The notes beneath the pieces were generated by a model. The model saw nothing but the letters and a program-made list of their open reading frames with translations, ran no database searches and was not told the origin of the DNA. DNA of 5,311 nt, from NCBI GenBank assembly GCA_030539415.1, contig JAUNSE010000044.1, positions 1 through 5,311 on the forward strand, read 5' to 3'. Position 1 is the first letter of the stretch. Each line of letters begins with the position of its first letter. This document shows positions 1 through 5,311 of this stretch, piece after piece. The translations under genes were made by a program, and so were the position numbers. This DNA is from Desulfovibrionaceae bacterium. GTDB lineage: Bacteria > Desulfobacterota > Desulfovibrionia > Desulfovibrionales > Desulfovibrionaceae.

Positions 1-1037
1 AGCGTGCGCTCCTTGCGCTTGATGCCCGCAAAGACGCTGCTCGAGGTGGACAGGAAGAAGCCCACTGCGGCCGTGGAGCAGATCAGCGTGAAAATGAGTG
101 TCAGGCCTGTCTCGAGCATCTGAATCTGCTCGATTTCCTCTGCGTGGGTGTAGGTCTCGATGCCGCGGGCAGCGAAGTGCGAGCGCAGGAAGGTGACCCT
201 GCCCAGGCTGTCGGCATAGAGTCTGAAGCCGGCGTACTGGCGGGCTTCGGTGGGGCGCGCCTCTCCGGTCCAGCCGTTTTCGGCGCCGAGTTCGGGCACG
301 GCGCGGTGGTCGCGGAAGTCCTCCACGGCCTCGAGCAGTTCCAGCGGCACATAGCTCATGGGCTTCTGCTGGGCCGCGACAGGCAGGATGCCGATGACCC
401 GAAGGCGCACATAGGCTCTGGAGATCAGACCGTTTTTGGCACGCTCGACTGTGCCGAGCAGAAGGTCGCCCTTTTCGGCCTGCAGTCTCCCCGCCGCGGT
501 GTCCGAGAGGATGCAGCCGGCCTCGCGCAGGGCGGGGCTTGCGACGTCCGGCACCTTCGCCAGCGCGAAGGCCGGCGTCTTCGGGGCCGAGGGTGCTGCC
601 GCGCCCGCGCTGTCCTGCGGCCTGGCAACCATGGTCACATTGTCCATCTTGTAGCGGACAAGGACCGGATCGCCCGCCGCCGTGGGTTCGAGCGAGACCG
701 TGGTGCGGGCCGTTTTGCCGTCCCTTGTCAGGGCGAGATTCATGGTGGCCGCGATGCTGCGCGTGCGCGGCAGCACGAAGGCGACGCCAGGCAGGGTGCG
801 GAAGGCATCCATGTCGGCCTTTGTGTAGCGGCCCGAGGAGACGGGAGTGATTTCTGTGGTGTTGGGGTCGGAGAGCATGCGCTCCGAGAGCGTGGTCATG
901 ACTCCGAACTTGACGCCGTAGAGAATGAGCAGAGGGGCCAGCACGGCCGTGAGGCCGAGCACCGAGCACAGGGAGAGCAGACGCTCCCTCCTGTAGTCGG
1001 CCGCGGCCAGCAGAATGATGTGGATGAGGCTGCGCAT
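1..1037 (-). CDS. MacB/FtsX-type ABC transporter permease (partial, C-terminus beyond window)
   Basis: The reading frame is open from an ATG at 1037 to the left edge without a stop, giving 345 whole codons and part of a 346th. It begins MRSLIHIILLAAADYRRERL. A first membrane helix follows at about residues 22-42, then a long hydrophilic domain at about 45-310, then a second helix at about 311-331, and a basic loop (KRKERTL) at the edge. This is the layout of MacB/LolC/LolE-type permeases: one N-terminal helix, a large periplasmic domain of about 250 residues, then the FtsX core whose remaining helices are missing here. The basic loop after the second helix is typical of the FtsX core and faces the ATPase. 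The start overlaps the ATPase stop by one base (TAATG), and GAGGG lies 7 nt upstream, so translation is probably coupled. The substrate is not evident. Such proteins export lipoproteins, peptides or toxins, or transmit force to periplasmic partners. The fold class is fairly certain; the function is open. Confidence 0.88.
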   Translation of the reverse strand, partial: MRSLIHIILLAAADYRRERLLSLCSVLGLTAVLAPLLILYGVKFGVMTTLSERMLSDPNTTEITPVSSGRYTKADMDAFRTLPGVAFVLPRTRSIAATMNLALTRDGKTARTTVSLEPTAAGDPVLVRYKMDNVTMVARPQDSAGAAAPSAPKTPAFALAKVPDVASPALREAGCILSDTAAGRLQAEKGDLLLGTVERAKNGLISRAYVRLRVIGILPVAAQQKPMSYVPLELLEAVEDFRDHRAVPELGAENGWTGEARPTEARQYAGFRLYADSLGRVTFLRSHFAARGIETYTHAEEIEQIQMLETGLTLIFTLICSTAAVGFFLSTSSSVFAGIKRKERT

Positions 1038-1792
1038 TACACTGCCCTCATGCTGCCGGCGTAGAAGAGCGTCGAGACGACGCCCTGCGGCGTGGCGGTC
1101 ACGTTCAGGGGCACCCTGGTGAAGCCGAGCTCGCCGGCCAGGGCCTGATCATGGCTCACCATGATGATTGTGGAGCCCTGCTCGCGGGCCAGTTCCAGAA
1201 AGAGCTTCATGACCAGCCGCGAATGGGTCGGATCCAGTGCCGCCGTGGGCTCGTCGGCCAGAACGACGGACGGGTTGTGGGCAAGGGCGCGGGCGATGGC
1301 CACGCGCTGCCGCTCGCCCACCGACAGCTGGGCCGGATACTTGGAAAGCAGGGGCGTGATGTTCAGGCGGTCGGCAATCTGCCGGATGGCCTTGATGCGC
1401 TTCGGCACGATGTTCAGCACCTTGCAGGTCAGGGTGATGTTGTCTGCCGCGGTCAGAAAGGGCAGCAGGCCGCCTGTCTGCAGCACGTAGCCGAGGTGGC
1501 GCATGCGGTCTGACGCAAGCGCGTTGCCGCCGCCCGAGCGCCATGCCCTGTAGATGTCGATTTTTCTGTCCTCGGCGGGCGAGAAGAGAAAGCGGCTCTT
1601 TTCGCCCGCCGCGTCGGGGCGCAGGGCGCAGGAGAGCAGGTCAAGGGCCGTGCTCTTGCCGCAGCCGGAGCGTCCCACAAGAGCGAGAGTCTCCCCGGGC
1701 AGAACCTGAAAGCTGGCTATGCGCAGCTGATAGTGCTCCGCGCCGGGGCGGCTCTTCATCACATTGGCCAGATCGAAGATCAGACGGGCCAT
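1037..1792 (-). CDS. ABC transporter ATP-binding protein, LolD/MacB type
   Basis: This 251-residue protein is a complete single nucleotide-binding domain with every ATPase motif in order. The Walker A is GRSGCGKST at residues 40-48, the Q-loop is at Q105 (YVLQTGG), and the signature is LSVGERQRVAIARAL starting at 156. The Walker B is VVLADE at 176-181, followed by the D-loop ALD at 185-187 and the switch histidine H214 (VSHD). Length and motif spacing fit the MacB/LolD class, which powers permeases with large periplasmic domains. That agrees with the permease gene starting at its stop codon. The signature is LSVGE rather than the common LSGGE. The last 25 or so residues form a short tail beyond the H-switch. 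The ATG start is supported by GGAG 5 nt upstream, and the gap to the vWA gene is only 13 nt. It should act as a cytosolic dimer with the permease. The substrate cannot be read from the ATPase. Confidence 0.95.
   Translation of the reverse strand: MARLIFDLANVMKSRPGAEHYQLRIASFQVLPGETLALVGRSGCGKSTALDLLSCALRPDAAGEKSRFLFSPAEDRKIDIYRAWRSGGGNALASDRMRHLGYVLQTGGLLPFLTAADNITLTCKVLNIVPKRIKAIRQIADRLNITPLLSKYPAQLSVGERQRVAIARALAHNPSVVLADEPTAALDPTHSRLVMKLFLELAREQGSTIIMVSHDQALAGELGFTRVPLNVTATPQGVVSTLFYAGSMRAV
1045..1049 (-). promoter_or_regulatory. Ribosome binding site of the permease gene
   Basis: GAGGG on the minus strand lies 7 nt before the ATG at 1037, inside the last codons of the ATPase gene. It supports the one-base-overlap start. 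Confidence 0.6.
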
Positions 1793-1797
1793 GTTGT

Positions 1798-1801
1798 CTC
1801 C
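1798..1801 (-). promoter_or_regulatory. Ribosome binding site of the ABC ATPase gene
   Basis: GGAG on the minus strand lies 5 nt before the ATG at 1792, in the 13-nt gap after the vWA gene's TAG stop. It fixes the ATPase start. Confidence 0.6.
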
Positions 1802-1805
1802 AGTT

Positions 1806-3746
1806 CTACGGCAGCATGTCCAGGGGAATGCGGCAGACCCAGTCGTTGGCCGAGTACATGCCGAAGCCCTCCCAGAGGTCGCGGTCGCGGTCGTATTCTT
1901 CGTAGCGGCTCAGCTTGGACTTGAGCCTGTTGATGAAGGCGGTCTGCTCGCCCACGCTCTTGCGGTACCAGTCCTCCTCGGTCAGCAGCATGACTTCGCT
2001 GCGGTAGGGAAGGCCGTCCAGAAATTCGCCGAGCACGCCGAGCTGGGCCAGATTCTGGCCGGTGGTCGGGGCGCTGGGGTCGCGCGTGGTGCGGGCCGAG
2101 GCGGACAGGATGCCCTGGAAAAAGTCCGTTGAGTCGGTCTTCTTGGTGCGTTCGGCCTGATCGATGATGATGCCCACCTGGTCGCGCAGGTCGCTCAGCT
2201 GCGCCTTGGTCAGCATGACGGCGACCTCGACGTTGGGCACGTGCTGGTTTCTGGCGAGGCGCGCCAGATCCATGTCCGTAATCCAGCTGCTGACCACTTC
2301 GGGAGCGGCGGTCTTTTTGACGCGGCCCAGGTAGTCCAGCTGCATGGCGTAGCCAAGGCGCTCGGCCATGGCTTCGGGGCTTTCGGCCTGGCCGGAAGGC
2401 TCGTCCTTGGGCTTGGTCATGAGACGGCCGTCCAGGGTGTACTTGACCATGGCCGACATGTTCTGGGCGAGGCTTTCGGCCACGCGGTTGAAGTACAGGG
2501 AGCCGGTCTTGGCGTTGTCGGTCTTGATGGTCTGGTACTGGGAGCGGCCGTCGACGCGGGTCAGAATCTGGTAGGCCTGCTGGGCTGAGGCGTGGTCGGC
2601 CTTGCCGGCCGGTGTCTGCACATGCACGGCCACGATCCAGATGCCCTTCTGGCGGGCAAAGTCGTTGAGCTCCTGCGGCTCCATGTTGACGCTGCGGTAG
2701 CGGTCGCTGGTGGGCAGGGGGCCGGCGTCGGTGACCAGAAGGATGATGCGCGAATTGTAGTCCTGCCAGCTGAGGCTTTCCACAGCCGTGTAGATGCCGG
2801 CCAGGCTGTCTTCGGCGTAGCTGTGCGTGGAGGCCTTGCACTCGTCAAGCTCGGTCAGGCGCTTTTCCAGCTCGGCGCGGTTGGCCGCGGTGGTGAAGTC
2901 GCTGATGATCTTGGTGCGGTAGCCCACATTGGGCGCGGCTTCGGGGCTGTTGCGGAAGGCCACCACGGCAAAGCCCACATTGCTGCTGAGCTTGTCCTTT
3001 TCCAGACGGTCGAAGATGGTCTTGAGCAGCGCCTTGCACTGATCGATGTAGGGGCCCATGGACTTGGTGGTGTCCATGACGATGGCCACGCCGGTCTTGG
3101 GGCTGCCGGCCTCCTCCTTGGCCTTCTTGTCGCCGCCCGGATCGATGGAGGCGACCTTCAGGAACTTGGTGCCCTCGTAGGGTTCCTGCATCTCCAGAAT
3201 GGGCATGAGGTAGAAAGACTTGCTGTTGACCGCGGAGTTGGCGGGCTCTGCGGCAACCACGCGCGGATCGGCCTTTCTGGCCTGCACGGACTGCTGCAGT
3301 TTGGCGAGCTCTCCGTCCAGATCCTGAGCCTCGCACACGCCGCGCAGATCGTCGGCGCTTCTGAAGAAGATGACCGGATCACGCTGGCCCCTGTTGGTGA
3401 AGAGCAGGGTCATGGACTGGTTCCAGGGAGTGGTCTTGTCCTCCTTGATCCAGCCGTCGGGACGGCTGGTGCCGACGCCGACATTGAGCCAGCCGGCCCC
3501 GCGCTCGTAGACATAGAGCGGGGTGAAGGCGCGGAGCCTGCCGTTGACCACCGTGCTCGATTCCGAGGCGGTCTCGTACAGCTTGGCCTCGGGATGGCTG
3601 ATGACGCGCTGGTAGAGTGTTTTCTTGCCTTCCTGCAGGAGCGGGGCCGCCTGAACGGCAGTGGTGCCGGCAGCGGACAGGAGGACGCAGAAAACGGCAG
3701 TCAGAAGAATGGAGAGGACGCGTGGTCCGAATGTGCCTGCATGCAT
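1806..3746 (-). CDS. Secreted SH3b-vWA domain protein, similar to the C-terminal half of PpkA but without a kinase
   Basis: Numbering is from the ATG at 3746 (646 residues). Residues 1-33 are a Sec signal peptide: an Arg, a hydrophobic core and an Ala-x-Ala-like end (AVQA, cut before APLLQEG). There is no lipobox Cys at the cleavage site, so the protein should be soluble in the periplasm. Residues 41-107 look like a bacterial SH3 domain (LYETASESSTVVNGRL, YERGAGWLNVG, GWIKED). A von Willebrand A domain spans about 217-395, with a MIDAS-like DTTKS at 225-229 and a second metal Asp at D340 (LLVTDAGP). The C-terminal 200 residues are mostly helical, contain VEVAVMLTKAQLSDL and FFQGIL, and end in WVCRIPLDMLP. 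From memory, the C-terminal region of the type VI secretion kinase PpkA has similar segments and a similar ending. Four cysteines remain after cleavage (138, 237, 303, 638). ATGs at 3752 and 3746 and a GTG at 3761 are all in frame. I chose 3746 because GAGG sits 9 nt upstream of it. The 35-nt gap to the upstream gene suggests one operon. Probable role: a periplasmic scaffold or metal-dependent binding partner of the ABC complex (inference). Confidence 0.9.
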   Translation of the reverse strand: MHAGTFGPRVLSILLTAVFCVLLSAAGTTAVQAAPLLQEGKKTLYQRVISHPEAKLYETASESSTVVNGRLRAFTPLYVYERGAGWLNVGVGTSRPDGWIKEDKTTPWNQSMTLLFTNRGQRDPVIFFRSADDLRGVCEAQDLDGELAKLQQSVQARKADPRVVAAEPANSAVNSKSFYLMPILEMQEPYEGTKFLKVASIDPGGDKKAKEEAGSPKTGVAIVMDTTKSMGPYIDQCKALLKTIFDRLEKDKLSSNVGFAVVAFRNSPEAAPNVGYRTKIISDFTTAANRAELEKRLTELDECKASTHSYAEDSLAGIYTAVESLSWQDYNSRIILLVTDAGPLPTSDRYRSVNMEPQELNDFARQKGIWIVAVHVQTPAGKADHASAQQAYQILTRVDGRSQYQTIKTDNAKTGSLYFNRVAESLAQNMSAMVKYTLDGRLMTKPKDEPSGQAESPEAMAERLGYAMQLDYLGRVKKTAAPEVVSSWITDMDLARLARNQHVPNVEVAVMLTKAQLSDLRDQVGIIIDQAERTKKTDSTDFFQGILSASARTTRDPSAPTTGQNLAQLGVLGEFLDGLPYRSEVMLLTEEDWYRKSVGEQTAFINRLKSKLSRYEEYDRDRDLWEGFGMYSANDWVCRIPLDMLP

Positions 3747-3755
3747 GGGCATGAA

Positions 3756-3759
3756 CCTC
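3756..3759 (-). promoter_or_regulatory. Ribosome binding site that decides the start of the vWA gene
   Basis: GAGG on the minus strand is 9 nt before the ATG at 3746 but only 3 nt before the ATG at 3752, and it overlaps the GTG at 3761. The spacing favours 3746. The alternative starts change the protein by only 2 to 5 residues before the signal-peptide core. Confidence 0.5.
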
Positions 3760-3781
3760 ACTTTTCTTCGCGCGGCGGCGT

Positions 3782-4924
3782 CTAGAAGGCCTTGAGCAGG
3801 GAGGCGGCCTCGCGGTCGCCGGCCGCGGCCTTCTGCTGGACGTAGCCCTTCAGGGCCTCGAGAGCCTGGCCGGCCTGGGCCTGGCCGTTCTGCTGGGCCT
3901 GCTTGTACCAGGTGGCGGCCTGCTGGATGTCCGGCTGAATGGTGCCGTGCGGCAGCAGGTTCAGCGGATCATAGAACTGGGCCAGCATGTACATGCCCTC
4001 GGGATCGCCCTTCTGGGCGGCTTCCTCGCAGAGCAGGAAGGCGGCGTCGCTCTGCTCCTCGCCGGCATCGGCCGTGCGCAGGGCCTTGGCGTTCTGGATG
4101 AGGACCGAGGAGTCGGCGTTTTCGCGCAGCAGGGCCTTGGAATCCTTGAGCACGGTGGCGCTGCCGGGCTTCGGCAGGGAGCGGGTCTGGGCGGGAGCCG
4201 GAGCGGGCGCGGGGGCAGGTGCCGGTGCGGGCGCCGAAGCGGCAGGAGCCTCCTTCTCGGCGGGGGCCTCGTCCTTGGCCTTGTCGCCTGAGAGCAGAAA
4301 GAAGGCGGCGGCGCAGGCGGCGATCACGACCACGGCAATGCCGATAATCAGCCCGGTTTTGCTTTTGGGCTTTTCCTCTTCCTCGCCGTCGTCCATCATG
4401 CTCAGCAGCGCGGGCTTTTCGGCAGGCTGGGGATTGAGGTCGAACTGCGGCTCGGGCTCGGGCGCAGGCACAGGCTCCGGTTCCGGCTGGGGAACGGGCG
4501 CCGGTTCGGGGATGCGCACGGGCTCGGGTTCAGGCATGGGGGCCGGCCGGGGCGCGGCGAGCAGAGGGTCGCTGTCAAAGGCGCCGACGCCGCTGCTCTG
4601 GGAGGCGGCATTCAGCTCTTCCGGAACGTTCAGCAGGCAGCGGCCGAATTCGTTGATGAAAATCGCGTACGTGGTCAGCGAGTCAATGTCCCGCACCGTC
4701 TGCATGGGCAGCAGGAAGGTCAGGACGCCGTTGCTCCATTCCGGCTGGATGGCCGGAATGTATTCCATGGAATTGCGCCAGCGGCCCTCCGGGGAGAGGT
4801 ACATGGAGTCGTCGCTGCGCCAGATGCGGCAGCTGACCTGGGGACCCGGGTCGGGGCAGTCGTTGATTGTGAGACGGCCGAATCTGTCGGGATGCTGTAA
4901 GTCCGGATAAAGTGTCGCGTCCAT
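3782..4924 (-). CDS. Bitopic membrane protein with proline-rich linkers and a C-terminal Sel1/TPR-like domain
   Basis: This 380-residue protein has five parts. Residues 1-115 form a compact hydrophilic N-terminal domain that I do not recognise (SCRIWRSDDSMYLSPEG, LTTYAIFINEFGRCLLNVP). Residues 127-159 are a Pro/Glu-rich hinge. An acidic stretch with DDGEEEE at 178-184 leads to KPKSK, then one membrane helix at about 190-212 (LIIGIAVVVIAACAAAFFLL). A charged segment and an (Ala-Pro)7 tract at 231-245 follow. Residues 292-380 are helical and Sel1/TPR-like (DAAFLLCEEAAQKGDPEGMY, AATWYKQAQQNGQAQAG). No signal peptide is visible, and the positive charges before the helix predict the N-terminus inside and the Sel1-like domain in the periplasm. 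There it could meet the secreted vWA protein encoded next. AAAGGA 7 nt before the ATG supports the start. It is the first gene of the four-gene operon. Sel1-type repeats usually mediate protein-protein contacts, so an adaptor role is plausible; no enzyme motif is seen. Confidence 0.88.
   Translation of the reverse strand: MDATLYPDLQHPDRFGRLTINDCPDPGPQVSCRIWRSDDSMYLSPEGRWRNSMEYIPAIQPEWSNGVLTFLLPMQTVRDIDSLTTYAIFINEFGRCLLNVPEELNAASQSSGVGAFDSDPLLAAPRPAPMPEPEPVRIPEPAPVPQPEPEPVPAPEPEPQFDLNPQPAEKPALLSMMDDGEEEEKPKSKTGLIIGIAVVVIAACAAAFFLLSGDKAKDEAPAEKEAPAASAPAPAPAPAPAPAPAQTRSLPKPGSATVLKDSKALLRENADSSVLIQNAKALRTADAGEEQSDAAFLLCEEAAQKGDPEGMYMLAQFYDPLNLLPHGTIQPDIQQAATWYKQAQQNGQAQAGQALEALKGYVQQKAAAGDREAASLLKAF
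4190..4234 (-). repeat. Ala-Pro dipeptide repeat tract within the Sel1-like protein gene
   Basis: GC-rich near-repeats of a six-base unit encode seven Ala-Pro pairs plus a final Ala, residues 231-245 of the membrane protein. The codons vary (GCC/GCA/GCG with CCG/CCT/CCC), which suggests selection on the peptide rather than recent slippage. It probably forms an extended periplasmic spacer between the membrane helix and the Sel1-like domain. Confidence 0.85.
4448..4546 (-). repeat. Pro-Glu/Pro-Ala-rich low-complexity tract within the Sel1-like protein gene
   Basis: Residues 127-159 alternate Pro with Glu, Ala, Val or Gln, for example PEPEPVRIPEPAPVPQPEPE. By the predicted topology the tract lies on the cytosolic side, between the N-terminal domain and the acidic juxtamembrane stretch. 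It is likely an extended, stiff hinge. The repeat is degenerate at DNA level. Confidence 0.85.
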
Positions 4925-4931
4925 CGGAAAA

Positions 4932-4937
4932 TCCTTT
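4932..4937 (-). promoter_or_regulatory. Ribosome binding site of the Sel1-like membrane protein gene
   Basis: AAAGGA on the minus strand is 7 nt before the ATG at 4924. This is a good match in sequence and spacing and fixes the start of the first operon gene. The rest of the gap between the terminator and this site (4938-4992) must hold any operon promoter. I see only a weak -10-like AAGAAT there, with no convincing -35, so I call no promoter. Confidence 0.65.
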
Positions 4938-4992
4938 GCAATTCAGCGGGGTGCTGATTCTTTGCTGTGTGAGTGAGGCCGTGCATGCCCGC

Positions 4993-5020
4993 AAAAGCCG
5001 GAGAGATGCCCCTCTCCGGC
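4993..5020 (-). terminator. Intrinsic terminator after the upstream partial gene
   Basis: Read on the minus strand, GCCGGAGAG, a 6-nt loop GGGCAT, and CTCTCCGGC form a perfect 9-bp GC-rich stem, followed directly by TTTT. The hairpin begins 15 nt after the TGA stop at 5036. The T run is short, so termination may be partial. On the plus strand no T run follows, so it should work only for minus-strand transcription. It separates the upstream gene from the four-gene operon. Confidence 0.75.
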
Positions 5021-5035
5021 CAGCGGAGCGCGTTC

Positions 5036-5311
5036 TCAGTCCTGTATCGGCTTCAGGGCCGTCAGCAGTTCGCCAAGGCGCGTGTTCTGCGCCGGGTTGA
5101 AGTTTTCGTCCGTGCCGGCGGCATCGTCCACCACGCAGTTGAAGAAGGCCTTCAGCCAGTCCATGTAATAGGGCTTGTCGAACTGCGTCTGCTGCTCGGG
5201 CACGACCGGCTCTCCGTATGGGCCGTAGGTCATGACCGGCGGCTGGAAGAGGCTCACCGGAGCGCCGTTGAAGAGAATGTCCGCGTTCTGGCCGAGACGG
5301 GTGTCGTGGCC
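5036..5311 (-). CDS. C-terminal end of an unrecognised protein (possibly SrfC-like)
   Basis: The frame is open from the right edge to a TGA at 5036, giving 91 C-terminal residues. An in-frame GTG at 5257 is very unlikely to be the real start, because the frame reads cleanly through it to the edge (GHDTRLGQNADILFNGAPV) and no Shine-Dalgarno sequence precedes it. The piece has a Pro/Tyr-rich stretch (FQPPVMTYGPYGEPVVPEQQ), then YYMDWLKAFFNCVVDD, and ends with NPAQNTRLGELLTALKPIQD. The order of a proline-rich stretch, a Y-x-x-D-W-L-x-A-F helix and an N-x-x-L-G-x-L-L ending recalls, from memory, the C-terminus of the SrfC virulence-factor family. That is a tentative resemblance on a short fragment. 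The gene ends 15 nt before an intrinsic terminator, so it is the last gene of its own transcript. Confidence 0.7.
   Translation of the reverse strand, partial: GHDTRLGQNADILFNGAPVSLFQPPVMTYGPYGEPVVPEQQTQFDKPYYMDWLKAFFNCVVDDAAGTDENFNPAQNTRLGELLTALKPIQD

Noticed and set aside
144..1064. Long plus-strand open frame (306 codons) opposite the permease gene
   Set aside because: It lies antisense to a frame with clear MacB-like helices and a coupled start. Its product is rich in Gly, Arg, Ala and His with no domain-like pattern, as expected from the opposite strand of GC-rich coding DNA.
1780..2841. Minus-strand frame of 353 codons in another register of the vWA gene
   Set aside because: It is Arg/Pro/His/Gly-rich and out of frame with the convincing vWA protein. 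It is a frame-shadow, and no frameshift is needed because the main frame is intact.
3738..3745. TGCATGCA palindrome at the start of the vWA gene
   Set aside because: It is eight bases with no second copy or spacing that suggests an operator, and is explained by the Met-His-Ala codons at the start.
2592..3785. Plus-strand open frame of 397 codons opposite the vWA gene
   Set aside because: The minus-strand frame has a signal peptide, MIDAS-like residues and a PpkA-like ending. The plus-strand product is a Gly/Ala/Val/His-rich shadow with no recognisable motif.
3987..4910. Plus-strand frame encoding a Gly/Ser/Ala-rich repetitive protein
   Set aside because: It is the mirror of the proline-rich tracts of the minus-strand gene; the GAGAG and GSGSG runs come from the Pro-Ala and Pro-Glu codons.
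4938..4992. Candidate sigma-70 promoter for the four-gene operon
   Set aside because: The only -10-like box is AAGAAT (4 of 6 matches), and the hexamer at the right distance upstream matches the -35 consensus at only about 3 of 6 positions. That is too weak to call.
5036..5257. A complete 73-residue small gene starting at a GTG
   Set aside because: The frame continues without a stop to the window edge with protein-like sequence, and no ribosome site precedes the GTG. A truncated larger gene is the better explanation.

Overview
The window is GC-rich bacterial DNA, with codon third positions mostly G or C. It reads as a chromosomal segment of a Gram-negative bacterium, probably a proteobacterium or a relative such as the Desulfovibrio group. 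The evidence is a Sec signal peptide on a soluble protein, a one-pass membrane protein with a proline-rich extramembrane linker, and a MacB/LolCE-type ABC exporter. The sequence alone does not name a genus. All genes are on the minus strand, so the region is read from right to left. No mobile element, CRISPR array, tRNA or rRNA was seen.

Layout in the direction of transcription. (1) 5311-5036: the C-terminal 91 residues of a gene that enters from the right edge; it may be the tail of an SrfC-like virulence-factor protein, but this is tentative. (2) 5020-4993: a good intrinsic terminator just after that gene. (3) 4924-3782: a bitopic membrane protein with a cytosolic N-terminal domain, a Glu/Pro-rich hinge, one membrane helix, an (Ala-Pro) tract and a C-terminal Sel1/TPR-like helical domain. 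(4) 3746-1806: a secreted SH3b-vWA protein. Its vWA and C-terminal regions resemble the C-terminal half of the type VI secretion kinase PpkA, but it has no kinase domain. (5) 1792-1037: a complete LolD/MacB-type ABC ATPase. (6) 1037 to beyond the left edge: the first 345 residues of the matching MacB/FtsX-type permease. This last gene is open at the window edge and has a clear start.

Genes 3 to 6 are tightly packed (gaps of 35 and 13 nt, then a 1-nt overlap), each with a recognisable Shine-Dalgarno sequence, so they very likely form one operon. Inferred model: the ABC ATPase and MacB-like permease form a mechanotransmission-type or lipoprotein/substrate-handling complex in the inner membrane. 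The vWA protein, with its metal-ion-dependent adhesion site, and the Sel1-like anchor protein would act as its periplasmic scaffold partners. The combination does not match a textbook system that I can name, and it is the main item of interest here.
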